Source of the DNA: an uncultured Rivibacter sp.
GTDB lineage: Bacteria > Pseudomonadota > Gammaproteobacteria > Burkholderiales > Burkholderiaceae
Length of the DNA stretch: 7,180 nt
Direction of reading: 5' to 3'
Assembly: GCA_946481025.1 (NCBI GenBank)
Contig: CAMLNA010000176.1
Span: forward strand, 1-7,180
Part shown: positions 1-5,307 of the stretch, in pieces
Position numbering within the stretch: the stretch's first letter is position 1
Layout of the letters: each line of letters starts with the position of its first letter
Position numbers and translations under genes: made by a program
Notes under the pieces: generated by a model
The model's database searches: none
Told to the model about the DNA's origin: nothing
The model's input: the letters and a program-made list of their open reading frames with translations, nothing else

Positions 1-957
1 CCGCAACAGTTCGGCGTAACGCAACAGGTCGACGTTGCCGCCGCTCACCATCACGCCCACCCGCTTGCCCTCGACCGGCCGCAACTTCTGAAGCAGTGCC
101 GCCGCGCCCAGGCAGCCGGTCGGTTCGACCACCAGCTTCAGCCTTTCTGCGAAGAGGCGCATGGCCTGCACGAGCTGTGCATCGCTCACCGTGAGCACGC
201 CCTTGACCAGCTGCTGGATCACCGGGAAGGTCAGCGCGCCGACGAGATGGGTCTGGGCCGCGTCGGCGATGGTGCGCGGCACGTCGATGGCCACCCGCTC
301 GCCCCGCTGCAGCGAACGCTGCACGTCGTTGCCGGCCTCCGGCTCCACGCCCCACACCTCGCACGCGGGCGCCAGCTGGTTGGCAGCCGTGGCGCTGCCG
401 CTGATGAGCCCGCCGCCGCCGATGCCCACGAACAGCAGGTCGAGCGGCCCCACGTCCTCGATCAGCTCCTTGACCGCCGTGCCCTGCCCCGCCATCACGT
501 GCGGATGGTCGTAGGGCGGCACCACCGCCATGCCCCGCTCGGCGGCGATGCCGCGGCCGATCAGCTCGCGGTCCCCCTTGTAGCGGTCGTACAGCACCAC
601 CTCGGCGCCGTAGCCGCGGGTGGCGGCCAGCTTGATGGGCGGCGAGTCATCCGGCATCACGATCACCGCCGGCATGCCCAGCAGCTGCGCGGCCAGGGCC
701 ACCGCCTGGCCATGGTTGCCCGATGACCAGGCGATCACGCCGCAGCGGCGCTGCTCGGCCGACAGCTGCGACAGCGTGTTGTACGCGCCGCGGAACTTGA
801 AGGCACCCACCCGCTGCAGGTTCTCGCACTTGAAGAACACCCGTGCGCCGGTGAGCTGGTCGACGTGGCGCGACGTGACCACCGGCGTGCGGTGAGCCAC
901 GCCCTGCAGGCGTTCGGCGGCGGCTTCGACATCTGGCCAGGTGATGGGCAGGTCCAT
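1..957 (-). CDS. PLP-dependent serine/threonine dehydratase, threo-3-hydroxyaspartate ammonia-lyase / serine racemase type (3' end cut by window edge)
   Basis: Fold-type II PLP enzyme that probably deaminates a hydroxy-amino acid (threonine, serine or threo-3-hydroxyaspartate) to a 2-oxo acid and ammonia in the cytoplasm. Reading leftwards from ATG at 957 gives 319 uninterrupted codons with no stop, so only the last few residues should be missing; relatives are about 320-330 aa. Visible: the KCENLQRVGAFKFRGA motif with the Schiff-base Lys54; SSGNHGQA (78-85); YGAEVVLYDR (116-125); the tetraglycine PLP-phosphate loop GGGGL (180-184); and SGGNVD (305-310). Glu205, Gly209 and Asp211 in GVEPEAGND match the divalent-cation site of eukaryotic serine racemase. 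There is no C-terminal ACT domain, so it is not the long biosynthetic IlvA. The start is supported by AGAGGA six bases upstream (964-969). Substrate is not decidable from sequence; the family call is secure. Confidence 0.93.
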   Translation of the reverse strand, partial: MDLPITWPDVEAAAERLQGVAHRTPVVTSRHVDQLTGARVFFKCENLQRVGAFKFRGAYNTLSQLSAEQRRCGVIAWSSGNHGQAVALAAQLLGMPAVIVMPDDSPPIKLAATRGYGAEVVLYDRYKGDRELIGRGIAAERGMAVVPPYDHPHVMAGQGTAVKELIEDVGPLDLLFVGIGGGGLISGSATAANQLAPACEVWGVEPEAGNDVQRSLQRGERVAIDVPRTIADAAQTHLVGALTFPVIQQLVKGVLTVSDAQLVQAMRLFAERLKLVVEPTGCLGAAALLQKLRPVEGKRVGVMVSGGNVDLLRYAELLR

Positions 958-963
958 GGAGCA

Positions 964-969
964 TCCTCT
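964..969 (-). promoter_or_regulatory. Shine-Dalgarno site of the dehydratase
   Basis: On the minus strand the sequence reads AGAGGA followed by six bases and then the ATG at 957. This good match at normal spacing fixes the dehydratase start. Confidence 0.65.
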
Positions 970-1034
970 GTCGGTGGCGGTCGATGGCCCGACGATAGCC
1001 CCTGCGCGCGCCTTTGAAACTGTCGGCCCCGGCG

Positions 1035-1056
1035 CATTGATACAGCGCTCAGCGCC
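1035..1056. repeat. Imperfect direct repeat, copy A
   Basis: The 22 bases here match 1645-1664 at 18 of 20 aligned positions with one 2-base gap (CATTGA, T or C, ACAG, C or T, GC, optional TC, AGCGCC). Copy A overlaps the stop codon of the DUF1415 gene. It also contains the inverted repeat GCGCT-C-AGCGC (1046-1056). Confidence 0.5.
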
Positions 1057-1621
1057 CTGCGTCCCTGCGGCACTGCGCCTGCAGCTCGGCCCAGCCCCGC
1101 GCGCCCAGCGCCTCGAGCGTGCGCATGTTGGCCTCGTAGATCGCATCCGGGTCGGGGAACGCGGCCACCGCACGGTCGATGCTTTCCTCGCGCAACAGAT
1201 GCAATGTTGGGTAAGGCGAACGGTTGGTCGCGTTGGTCACGTCGTCGCTCGACGTGCCGGCGAACCGGTACTGCGGGTGGAAGCTGGCCACCTGCAGCAC
1301 GCCCTCGCAGCCGAGCTCCGACACGGCCGAGTCGGCCACGTCGAGGAAGTCGTTGTAGTCGGCGAAGTCGGTGAGCACATGCGGGTGGATCAGCAGCGTG
1401 GTGTCCACCACCGCCGGGTCGGCCTCGGCGAGCAAGCGCAGCTCTTCCCGCAGCGTGGCCAGCAGCGTCTGGGCATCGCGCGTGTTGCACACCACGTAGC
1501 GCACCTGCTGCTTCACGTGCACCGCCTTCGCGAACGGACACAGGTTCAGCCCGATCACGGCCCGCACCAGCCAGGCGCGGGTTTCGGCGATGACCTCGTC
1601 GTCGGTCTCTTGGATGTTCAT
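1049..1621 (-). CDS. DUF1415 family protein
   Basis: A 190-aa cytoplasmic protein of the DUF1415 family, whose biochemical role is unknown to me. Family hallmarks: GLNLCPFAK (24-32), with a Cys-Pro pair after an N-terminal helix; TLLIHPHVLTDF with DYNDFLD in the middle; ASFHPQYRFAGT (112-123); and NRSPYPTLHLLREESID (133-149). The many conserved His, Cys and Asp residues suggest an enzyme or metal-binding protein, but that is inference. Length is typical. The start at 1621 gives MNIQETDD; no convincing Shine-Dalgarno sequence precedes it, and the reading frame stays open far upstream antisense to the exporter, so the start rests on family length. It lies 91 bp upstream of the dehydratase on the same strand and may be co-transcribed with it. 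It is divergent from the LysE gene. Confidence 0.9.
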   Translation of the reverse strand: MNIQETDDEVIAETRAWLVRAVIGLNLCPFAKAVHVKQQVRYVVCNTRDAQTLLATLREELRLLAEADPAVVDTTLLIHPHVLTDFADYNDFLDVADSAVSELGCEGVLQVASFHPQYRFAGTSSDDVTNATNRSPYPTLHLLREESIDRAVAAFPDPDAIYEANMRTLEALGARGWAELQAQCRRDAGR

Positions 1622-1726
1622 GGCCGCAACTGTATGGCCACCGGCATTGACACAGTGCAGCGCCGCTGTGGCTTCACGGCAGCCGCGGCGCCGGGGAAGC
1701 TCACGGCCCATCCACGAAAGCCGCGC
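1622..1726. promoter_or_regulatory. Divergent promoter region, DUF1415 / LysE, with candidate operator
   Basis: This 105-bp gap separates two divergent genes and must hold both promoters. On the plus strand a perfect -35 hexamer TTGACA lies at 1647-1652, but no good -10 follows at 16-18 bp. An imperfect inverted repeat, ACTGTAT (1629-1635) and ACACAGT (1650-1656), matches in 6 of 7 positions with half-site centres 21 bp apart, about two helical turns, as expected for a dimeric regulator. The MocR protein encoded at 2332-3783 is the obvious candidate, by inference only. Confidence 0.4.
1645..1664. repeat. Imperfect direct repeat, copy B
   Basis: Partner of the repeat at 1035-1056, in the same orientation, 24 bp upstream of the DUF1415 start codon. 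The two copies therefore bracket that gene. Copy B contains a perfect TTGACA hexamer (1647-1652) facing the LysE gene. Confidence 0.5.
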
Positions 1727-2314
1727 ATGACCGAACTGCTGCCCCTGGCCACCTACTCGCTCGTGATGTCGAGCACGCCCGGCCCCAACAACCTGCTGCT
1801 CACCACCTCGGGTGCCAACTTCGGCTATCGCCGCACGCTGCCGCACATCCTGGGCATCGGCGCGGGACACGGCGTGCAGGTCTGGCTCACCTGCCTGGGC
1901 CTGGGCGCGCTGTTCGCACGCTACCCGCTGCTGCACACCGGCCTGCAGGCAGCCGGCGCCGCCTACCTGGCGTGGCTGGCCTGGAAGCTGACCGGCAGCG
2001 CCATCGGCCGCGCGGAGCTGCCGCGGCCGGTGAGCTTCTGGCAGGCGGCGGGCTTCCAGTTCGTGAACCCGAAGAACTGGGTCAAGTCGGTGACGGTGGC
2101 TTCGGTGTTCCTTCCGCCCGCGCTCGGCACGGGCACGGCGGCACTGGTGGCCACGGCCATCACGGTGGCCATCAACTTCCCTTGCGTGTCGATGTGGGCC
2201 CTGTTCGGCGTGGCCATCCGGCGCCTGCTCACCGACCCGCGCCGCCAGCGCATCTTCAATGTCATCATGGCGGCCACCCTCGTCGCACTGGCGCTTCTGC
2301 TGCTGGTGCGCTGA
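1727..2314 (+). CDS. LysE/RhtB family amino-acid exporter
   Basis: A 195-aa inner-membrane protein of the LysE translocator family, which exports amino acids or similar small metabolites by proton-motive force. Hallmarks: N-terminal STPGPNN (16-22) in the first helix, SGANFGYRRTLPH (28-40) leading into a Gly-rich second helix, hydrophobic segments at about 5-25, 38-63, 68-90, 115-130, 134-165 and 175-194, and NPKNW (114-118), the counterpart of the family's usual NPKAW. Length is typical. The ATG at 1727 places PGPN at the expected distance from the N terminus; the open frame extends further upstream but would run through the divergent promoter region. No strong Shine-Dalgarno is visible. The MocR-type regulator gene begins 17 bp downstream, which suggests co-transcription and control of this exporter. 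Substrate cannot be told from sequence. Confidence 0.92.
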   Translation: MTELLPLATYSLVMSSTPGPNNLLLTTSGANFGYRRTLPHILGIGAGHGVQVWLTCLGLGALFARYPLLHTGLQAAGAAYLAWLAWKLTGSAIGRAELPRPVSFWQAAGFQFVNPKNWVKSVTVASVFLPPALGTGTAALVATAITVAINFPCVSMWALFGVAIRRLLTDPRRQRIFNVIMAATLVALALLLLVR

Positions 2315-2331
2315 CCCCTGTTCCCGCCCCG

Positions 2332-3783
2332 ATGTTTTCACTCGACCGCGAATCGTCCGTGCCGCTGGCCGACCAGATCGAGAACCGCCTGCGCGCGTTC
2401 ATCGACGGCGGGCAGCTGTCGCCCGGCGCGCGCCTGCCGTCGATCCGCACGCTGGCCGCGCAACTGGGCGTGAGCCCCAACACGGTGGTCACCGCCTACG
2501 ACCGGCTGGTGGCCGCCGCCTGCATCGACAGCCGCGGCACCGCGGGCTTTTTCGTCAGCGAGACGGCCCAGCAGCCCGGCCAGATGCCGGGCGCCTCGCT
2601 CATCGAGCCGGGAGACGAGCAGGAGCCCGTGTGGCTGGTGCAGCAGGCCAACAACCTGCGCGCCGACATGCTGCCTGCCAGCAGCGGCGCGCTGCCGGTG
2701 GCCTGGCTCGAAGATGCCGTGCCGGCCGCCGTGGTGCAGCGCGCGCTGGCGCGCAGCAGCGGCGGGCTCGCCCGGCGCTGCCCGCCGCAGGGCCTGCCCG
2801 AGCTGCGCGAGCGCCTGGCCATGCTGATGCGCGGGCAGGGGCTCGCGGTCGATGCCAGCCGCGTGCTCACCACCTATGGGAGCACCCACGCCATCGACCT
2901 CATCTGCCGCAGCTTCGTGCAGCCCGGCGATGCGGTGCTGGTCGAAGACCCCGGCTACTTCCTGCTGTTCGACCGCCTGCGCCAGGCCGGCGCGCGGCTG
3001 GTGCCCATCGCACGCCGCATCGACGGGCCCGACGTCGACCAGGTCGAGGCCGCCTGCCTCGAGCACCGGCCGCGGCTGATGTTCCTGCAGAGCGTGCTGC
3101 ACAACCCCACCGGCTGGAGCAGCAGTGCCGCCAGGCTCCACCGCCTGCTGGTGCTGGCCGAGCAGCACGGCTTCCTGATCGCCGAAGACGACGTGCACGG
3201 CCACTTCCACCCCGGCTCGCCCACCCGGGTGGCGCAGCTCGCCGAGCTGCGCCGGGTCATCTACTACTCCAGCTTCTGCAAGGCGCTGAGCCCGGGGCTG
3301 CGGCTGGGCTACGTCGCGGCCGAGCCCGCGCTGCTGAAGCCGCTGCTGCGCGAGAAGATCCACTCGGTGCTCACCACCGCCGCGCTCAACGAGTTCGTGC
3401 TGCTCGAGCTGCTGGCGGCCGGCCGGGTGCGCAAGCACCTCGACCGGCTCCAGCAGAAGCTCGCCACCGCACGCCGCGCCGCGACGAAGCAGCTGCGCCA
3501 GGCCGGCATCCTGCTCGAGCACCCGGCCGAAGGCGGGCTGTTCCTGTGGGGCTCGGTGCCGCCGGGCGTGGACGTGGACGAGCTGGTGAAAGACGCCTTC
3601 CGCAACGGCCTGCTGCTGTCGCGCGGCGCCACCTTCATGGCCGACGGCCGCCCGGACCCGCACCTGCGCTTCAACGTGGTGTACAGCCAGCATGAGCGGC
3701 TGGCGGGCTACCTGCGCGAACGGCTGGGCGCACTGTCGACCGTGCGCGAGGTGATCGGGCGCGCGGCGTCGAAGGTGGGGTAG
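2332..3783 (+). CDS. MocR/PdxR-type transcriptional regulator (GntR HTH fused to aminotransferase-like domain)
   Basis: A 483-aa chimeric regulator. Residues about 10-75 are a GntR winged helix-turn-helix (PLADQIENRLRAFI, LPSIRTLAAQLGVSPNTVV, YDRLVAA). A linker of about 35 residues leads to a fold-type I aminotransferase-like domain (about 110-465) that binds PLP and senses an amino acid or PLP adduct. Visible: YGSTHAID (182-189), HNPTG (257-261), AEDD with Asp286/Asp287, the Schiff-base Lys317 in SSFCKALSPGLRLGY, and Arg446, the likely carboxylate-binding Arg. Oddities: Val288-His289 occupies the place where a PLP-contacting Tyr is usual, and Cys316 replaces the common Ser before the lysine. 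Length fits the family (450-500 aa). No clear Shine-Dalgarno precedes ATG 2332, but it sits 17 bp after the LysE stop, consistent with an operon. Likely regulates the exporter and perhaps itself. Confidence 0.93.
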   Translation: MFSLDRESSVPLADQIENRLRAFIDGGQLSPGARLPSIRTLAAQLGVSPNTVVTAYDRLVAAACIDSRGTAGFFVSETAQQPGQMPGASLIEPGDEQEPVWLVQQANNLRADMLPASSGALPVAWLEDAVPAAVVQRALARSSGGLARRCPPQGLPELRERLAMLMRGQGLAVDASRVLTTYGSTHAIDLICRSFVQPGDAVLVEDPGYFLLFDRLRQAGARLVPIARRIDGPDVDQVEAACLEHRPRLMFLQSVLHNPTGWSSSAARLHRLLVLAEQHGFLIAEDDVHGHFHPGSPTRVAQLAELRRVIYYSSFCKALSPGLRLGYVAAEPALLKPLLREKIHSVLTTAALNEFVLLELLAAGRVRKHLDRLQQKLATARRAATKQLRQAGILLEHPAEGGLFLWGSVPPGVDVDELVKDAFRNGLLLSRGATFMADGRPDPHLRFNVVYSQHERLAGYLRERLGALSTVREVIGRAASKVG

Positions 3784-3784
3784 G

Positions 3785-3797
3785 CGCGCAGAGCGCG
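3785..3797. other. Small hairpin after the MocR stop codon
   Basis: CGCGC-AGA-GCGCG forms a 5-bp stem with a 3-base loop two bases after the stop codon. There is no T-run, so it is not a convincing intrinsic terminator. It may stabilise the mRNA 3' end or mean nothing. Confidence 0.25.
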
Positions 3798-3838
3798 GTG
3801 AATGACTCGGGTTTCCATGGCTCACGGCCCGCGTGTTC

Positions 3839-3867
3839 TTGCCACGTAACCCGCCCGTGTCTACATT
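3839..3867 (+). promoter_or_regulatory. Predicted sigma70 promoter of the monooxygenase-acyltransferase operon
   Basis: TTGCCA (3839-3844, 5 of 6 to consensus), a spacer of exactly 17 bp, then TACATT (3862-3867, 4 of 6). The predicted transcript starts near 3874, giving a leader of about 36 bases before ATG 3910. This is the best promoter-like match I found in the window. Confidence 0.55.
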
Positions 3868-3878
3868 GCCTCCCCTTG

Positions 3879-3896
3879 TGCGGCACGCATGCCGCA
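3879..3896 (+). promoter_or_regulatory. 5'-leader hairpin adjacent to the ribosome-binding site
   Basis: TGCGGCA (3879-3885) and TGCCGCA (3890-3896) form a perfect 7-bp stem around a CGCA loop. It ends two bases before the Shine-Dalgarno sequence (AGGAGG, 3899-3904), so it could stabilise the transcript's 5' end or affect ribosome access. As DNA it is also a possible operator. Confidence 0.45.
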
Positions 3897-3898
3897 GC

Positions 3899-3904
3899 AG
3901 GAGG
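3899..3904 (+). promoter_or_regulatory. Strong Shine-Dalgarno site of the monooxygenase-fold gene
   Basis: A perfect AGGAGG lies 5 bases before ATG 3910. It rules out the in-frame upstream ATG at 3889, which would place this sequence inside the coding region. It is the strongest ribosome-binding site seen in the window. Confidence 0.8.
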
Positions 3905-3909
3905 CTCAC

Positions 3910-4212
3910 ATGTACGGACTCATCGGAAAGTTCACCGCCCTGACCGGCCAGCGCGATGCGCTGGTGGCGGTGCTGCTCAAGGGCATCGGCAACATGCCCG
4001 GCTGCCTGAGCTACGTGGTGGCCCACGACGGCGAAGACGCCGACGGCCTGTGGATCACCGAGGTGTGGGAAAGCGAGGCGGCGCACCGTGCATCGCTGTC
4101 GCTGCCCGAGGTGCAGCAGGCCATCGCCGCCGGCCGGCCTTTGATTGCCGGCATGTCGAACTTCACGTCGACGCGGCCCGTCGGCGGCCACGGGCTGGTG
4201 CACGCATCTTGA
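3910..4212 (+). CDS. Antibiotic-biosynthesis-monooxygenase (ABM) fold protein, putative quinol monooxygenase
   Basis: A 100-aa soluble protein with the pattern of the dimeric alpha/beta-barrel ABM family: an N-terminal beta strand (MYGLIGKFTA), a helix ending in GNMPGCLSYVVAHD (27-40), the strand LWITEVWES (47-55) with the typical W and E-x-W, a helix after AAHRASL (57-63), and a C-terminal strand reading IAGMSNFTSTRPVGGHG (79-95). Members include cofactor-free quinone-forming monooxygenases and proteins of unknown role, so the reaction is not established. Length is typical. The start is fixed by AGGAGG at 3899-3904. Its stop overlaps the TTG start of the membrane acyltransferase-like gene by four bases (TTGA), implying one operon and translational coupling. 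A promoter and leader hairpin precede it. Confidence 0.88.
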   Translation: MYGLIGKFTALTGQRDALVAVLLKGIGNMPGCLSYVVAHDGEDADGLWITEVWESEAAHRASLSLPEVQQAIAAGRPLIAGMSNFTSTRPVGGHGLVHAS

Positions 4213-5297
4213 GCACCGCAGCGCCCCGCTCTCCCCGCCTCGCCTCCATCGACGCGCTGCGCGGACTCACCGTCGCGGCGATGCTGCTGGTCAACTACCC
4301 CGGCAGCTGGAGCCACGTGTGGGCGCCGCTGCGTCACGCCAGGTGGCATGGCACCACGCCCACCGACTTCATCTTTCCCTGGTTCCTGCTGATCGTGGGC
4401 CTGTCCATCGGCCTGGCCTTCGGGCCGAAGCTCGACGCCGGCCGCACCCACGACGCAGCGCTCAGGCGGGCGCTGCTGCTGCGCGGCATGCGCATCTTCG
4501 TGCTGGGGCTGGTGCTCAACCTGGCCACCTGGCTGCTGCTGGACACGCGGGGCTTCCGGCTGATGGGGGTGCTGCAGCGCATCGGCATCTGCTTCGCCTG
4601 CGTGGGGCTCATCGCGATCCACCTGCGCAACGTGCGGGCGCAGTGGACCTTGCTCGCCGCCCTGCTGCTGGGCTATTGGGCGCTGCTGGCCTCCGGCGGC
4701 CCGCTGGAGCCGGGCCATAACATCGCCGATCGCGTGGACAACGCGGTGCTCGGCCCGCTGGCCTATGCGCTGGACCGCAGCACCGGCCGCTACAGCGACC
4801 CCGAGGGCCTGCTCAGCACGCTGCCGGCCATCGGCACCACCCTGCTCGGCCTGCTGGCCAGCGGCTGGCTGCGCGCCGGCAACACCTCGCGGCTGTGGGT
4901 CGCCGGCGTGGCTGCCGTGGCGGTGGGCGGCGCGTGGTCGCTGGTGCTGCCGCTCAACAAGGCGCTGTGGACACCCTCCTACGTGCTGTGGACCGGCGGC
5001 TTCGGGCTGCTGGCGGTGGCAGGGGCTCACGAGCTGATCGACCGCCGGGGCTGGCCGGCGCTGGGCACGAGCCTGGGCCTCAACGCCATCACCGTCTACG
5101 CCGGCACCTGGCTGCTGTTCTGCGTGCTGATGGCACTGGGCGTGCTGCAGTGGCTGAACCAGCACCTGTTCGCGCAACCGCTCGCACCGCTGGTCGGGCC
5201 CGAGGCGGCGTCGTTTGCGTTTGCCGTCGCGTTCCTCGCACCGTGGTGCTTGCTGGCGGTGTGGGCCAGACGGCGCGGCTGGCGGATCACGATCTAG
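4209..5297 (+). CDS. Heparan-alpha-glucosaminide N-acetyltransferase-like membrane protein (DUF5009-type)
   Basis: A 362-aa multi-pass inner-membrane protein with about ten hydrophobic segments, related to the lysosomal HGSNAT acetyltransferase and bacterial NagX-type proteins. It probably moves an acyl group across the membrane onto a sugar or cell-wall substrate; the substrate is unknown. Hallmarks: RLASIDALRGLTVA (10-23), LVNYPGSW (27-34), HARWHGTTPTDFIFPWFLLIVGLSI (43-67) with His43 or His47 as candidate catalytic His, GVLQRIGICF (120-129), DPEGLLSTLPAIGTTLLG (197-214), and NKALWTPSYVLWTGG (250-264). I chose TTG at 4209 because it overlaps the upstream stop as TTGA and leaves a normal short N terminus before the conserved SIDALRG; the next ATG would remove that motif. 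The stop is only 10 bp from that of the facing DUF1624 gene. Confidence 0.88.
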   Translation: MSTAAPRSPRLASIDALRGLTVAAMLLVNYPGSWSHVWAPLRHARWHGTTPTDFIFPWFLLIVGLSIGLAFGPKLDAGRTHDAALRRALLLRGMRIFVLGLVLNLATWLLLDTRGFRLMGVLQRIGICFACVGLIAIHLRNVRAQWTLLAALLLGYWALLASGGPLEPGHNIADRVDNAVLGPLAYALDRSTGRYSDPEGLLSTLPAIGTTLLGLLASGWLRAGNTSRLWVAGVAAVAVGGAWSLVLPLNKALWTPSYVLWTGGFGLLAVAGAHELIDRRGWPALGTSLGLNAITVYAGTWLLFCVLMALGVLQWLNQHLFAQPLAPLVGPEAASFAFAVAFLAPWCLLAVWARRRGWRITI

Positions 5298-5307
5298 CAC
5301 CGGCCGG
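5298..5307. other. Convergent 10-bp junction between two stop codons
   Basis: Two converging genes end in TAG (5295-5297) and, on the other strand, TAG (5308-5310). The gap holds the self-complementary octamer CCGGCCGG (5300-5307). Four outer bases also pair (TAGC with GCTA). No T-run is present in either direction, so an intrinsic bidirectional terminator is not supported; transcripts probably run into each other. Confidence 0.4.

Noticed and set aside
941..1726. Upstream extension of the LysE frame across the DUF1415 gene
   Set aside because: The LysE family starts just before PGPN, and the added residues are the mirror of DUF1415.
1622..2341. Upstream extension of the DUF1415 frame, antisense to the LysE gene
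   Set aside because: The extension lacks any family pattern and covers a well-supported exporter gene; DUF1415 proteins are near 190 aa.
3889..3909. Alternative ATG start for the ABM gene, adding seven residues
   Set aside because: It lies in the leader hairpin, upstream of the perfect AGGAGG, and has no ribosome-binding site of its own.
2338..4203. Long minus-strand open frame (about 620 codons) across the MocR and ABM genes
   Set aside because: It is antisense to two clear genes, its translation is Gln/His/Arg/Ala-rich low-complexity with no family motif, and such mirror frames are common in GC-rich DNA.
4011..5300. Long minus-strand open frame antisense to the acyltransferase-like gene
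   Set aside because: Composition is His/Gln/Arg-biased and no domain is recognisable; it is a shadow of the plus-strand gene.
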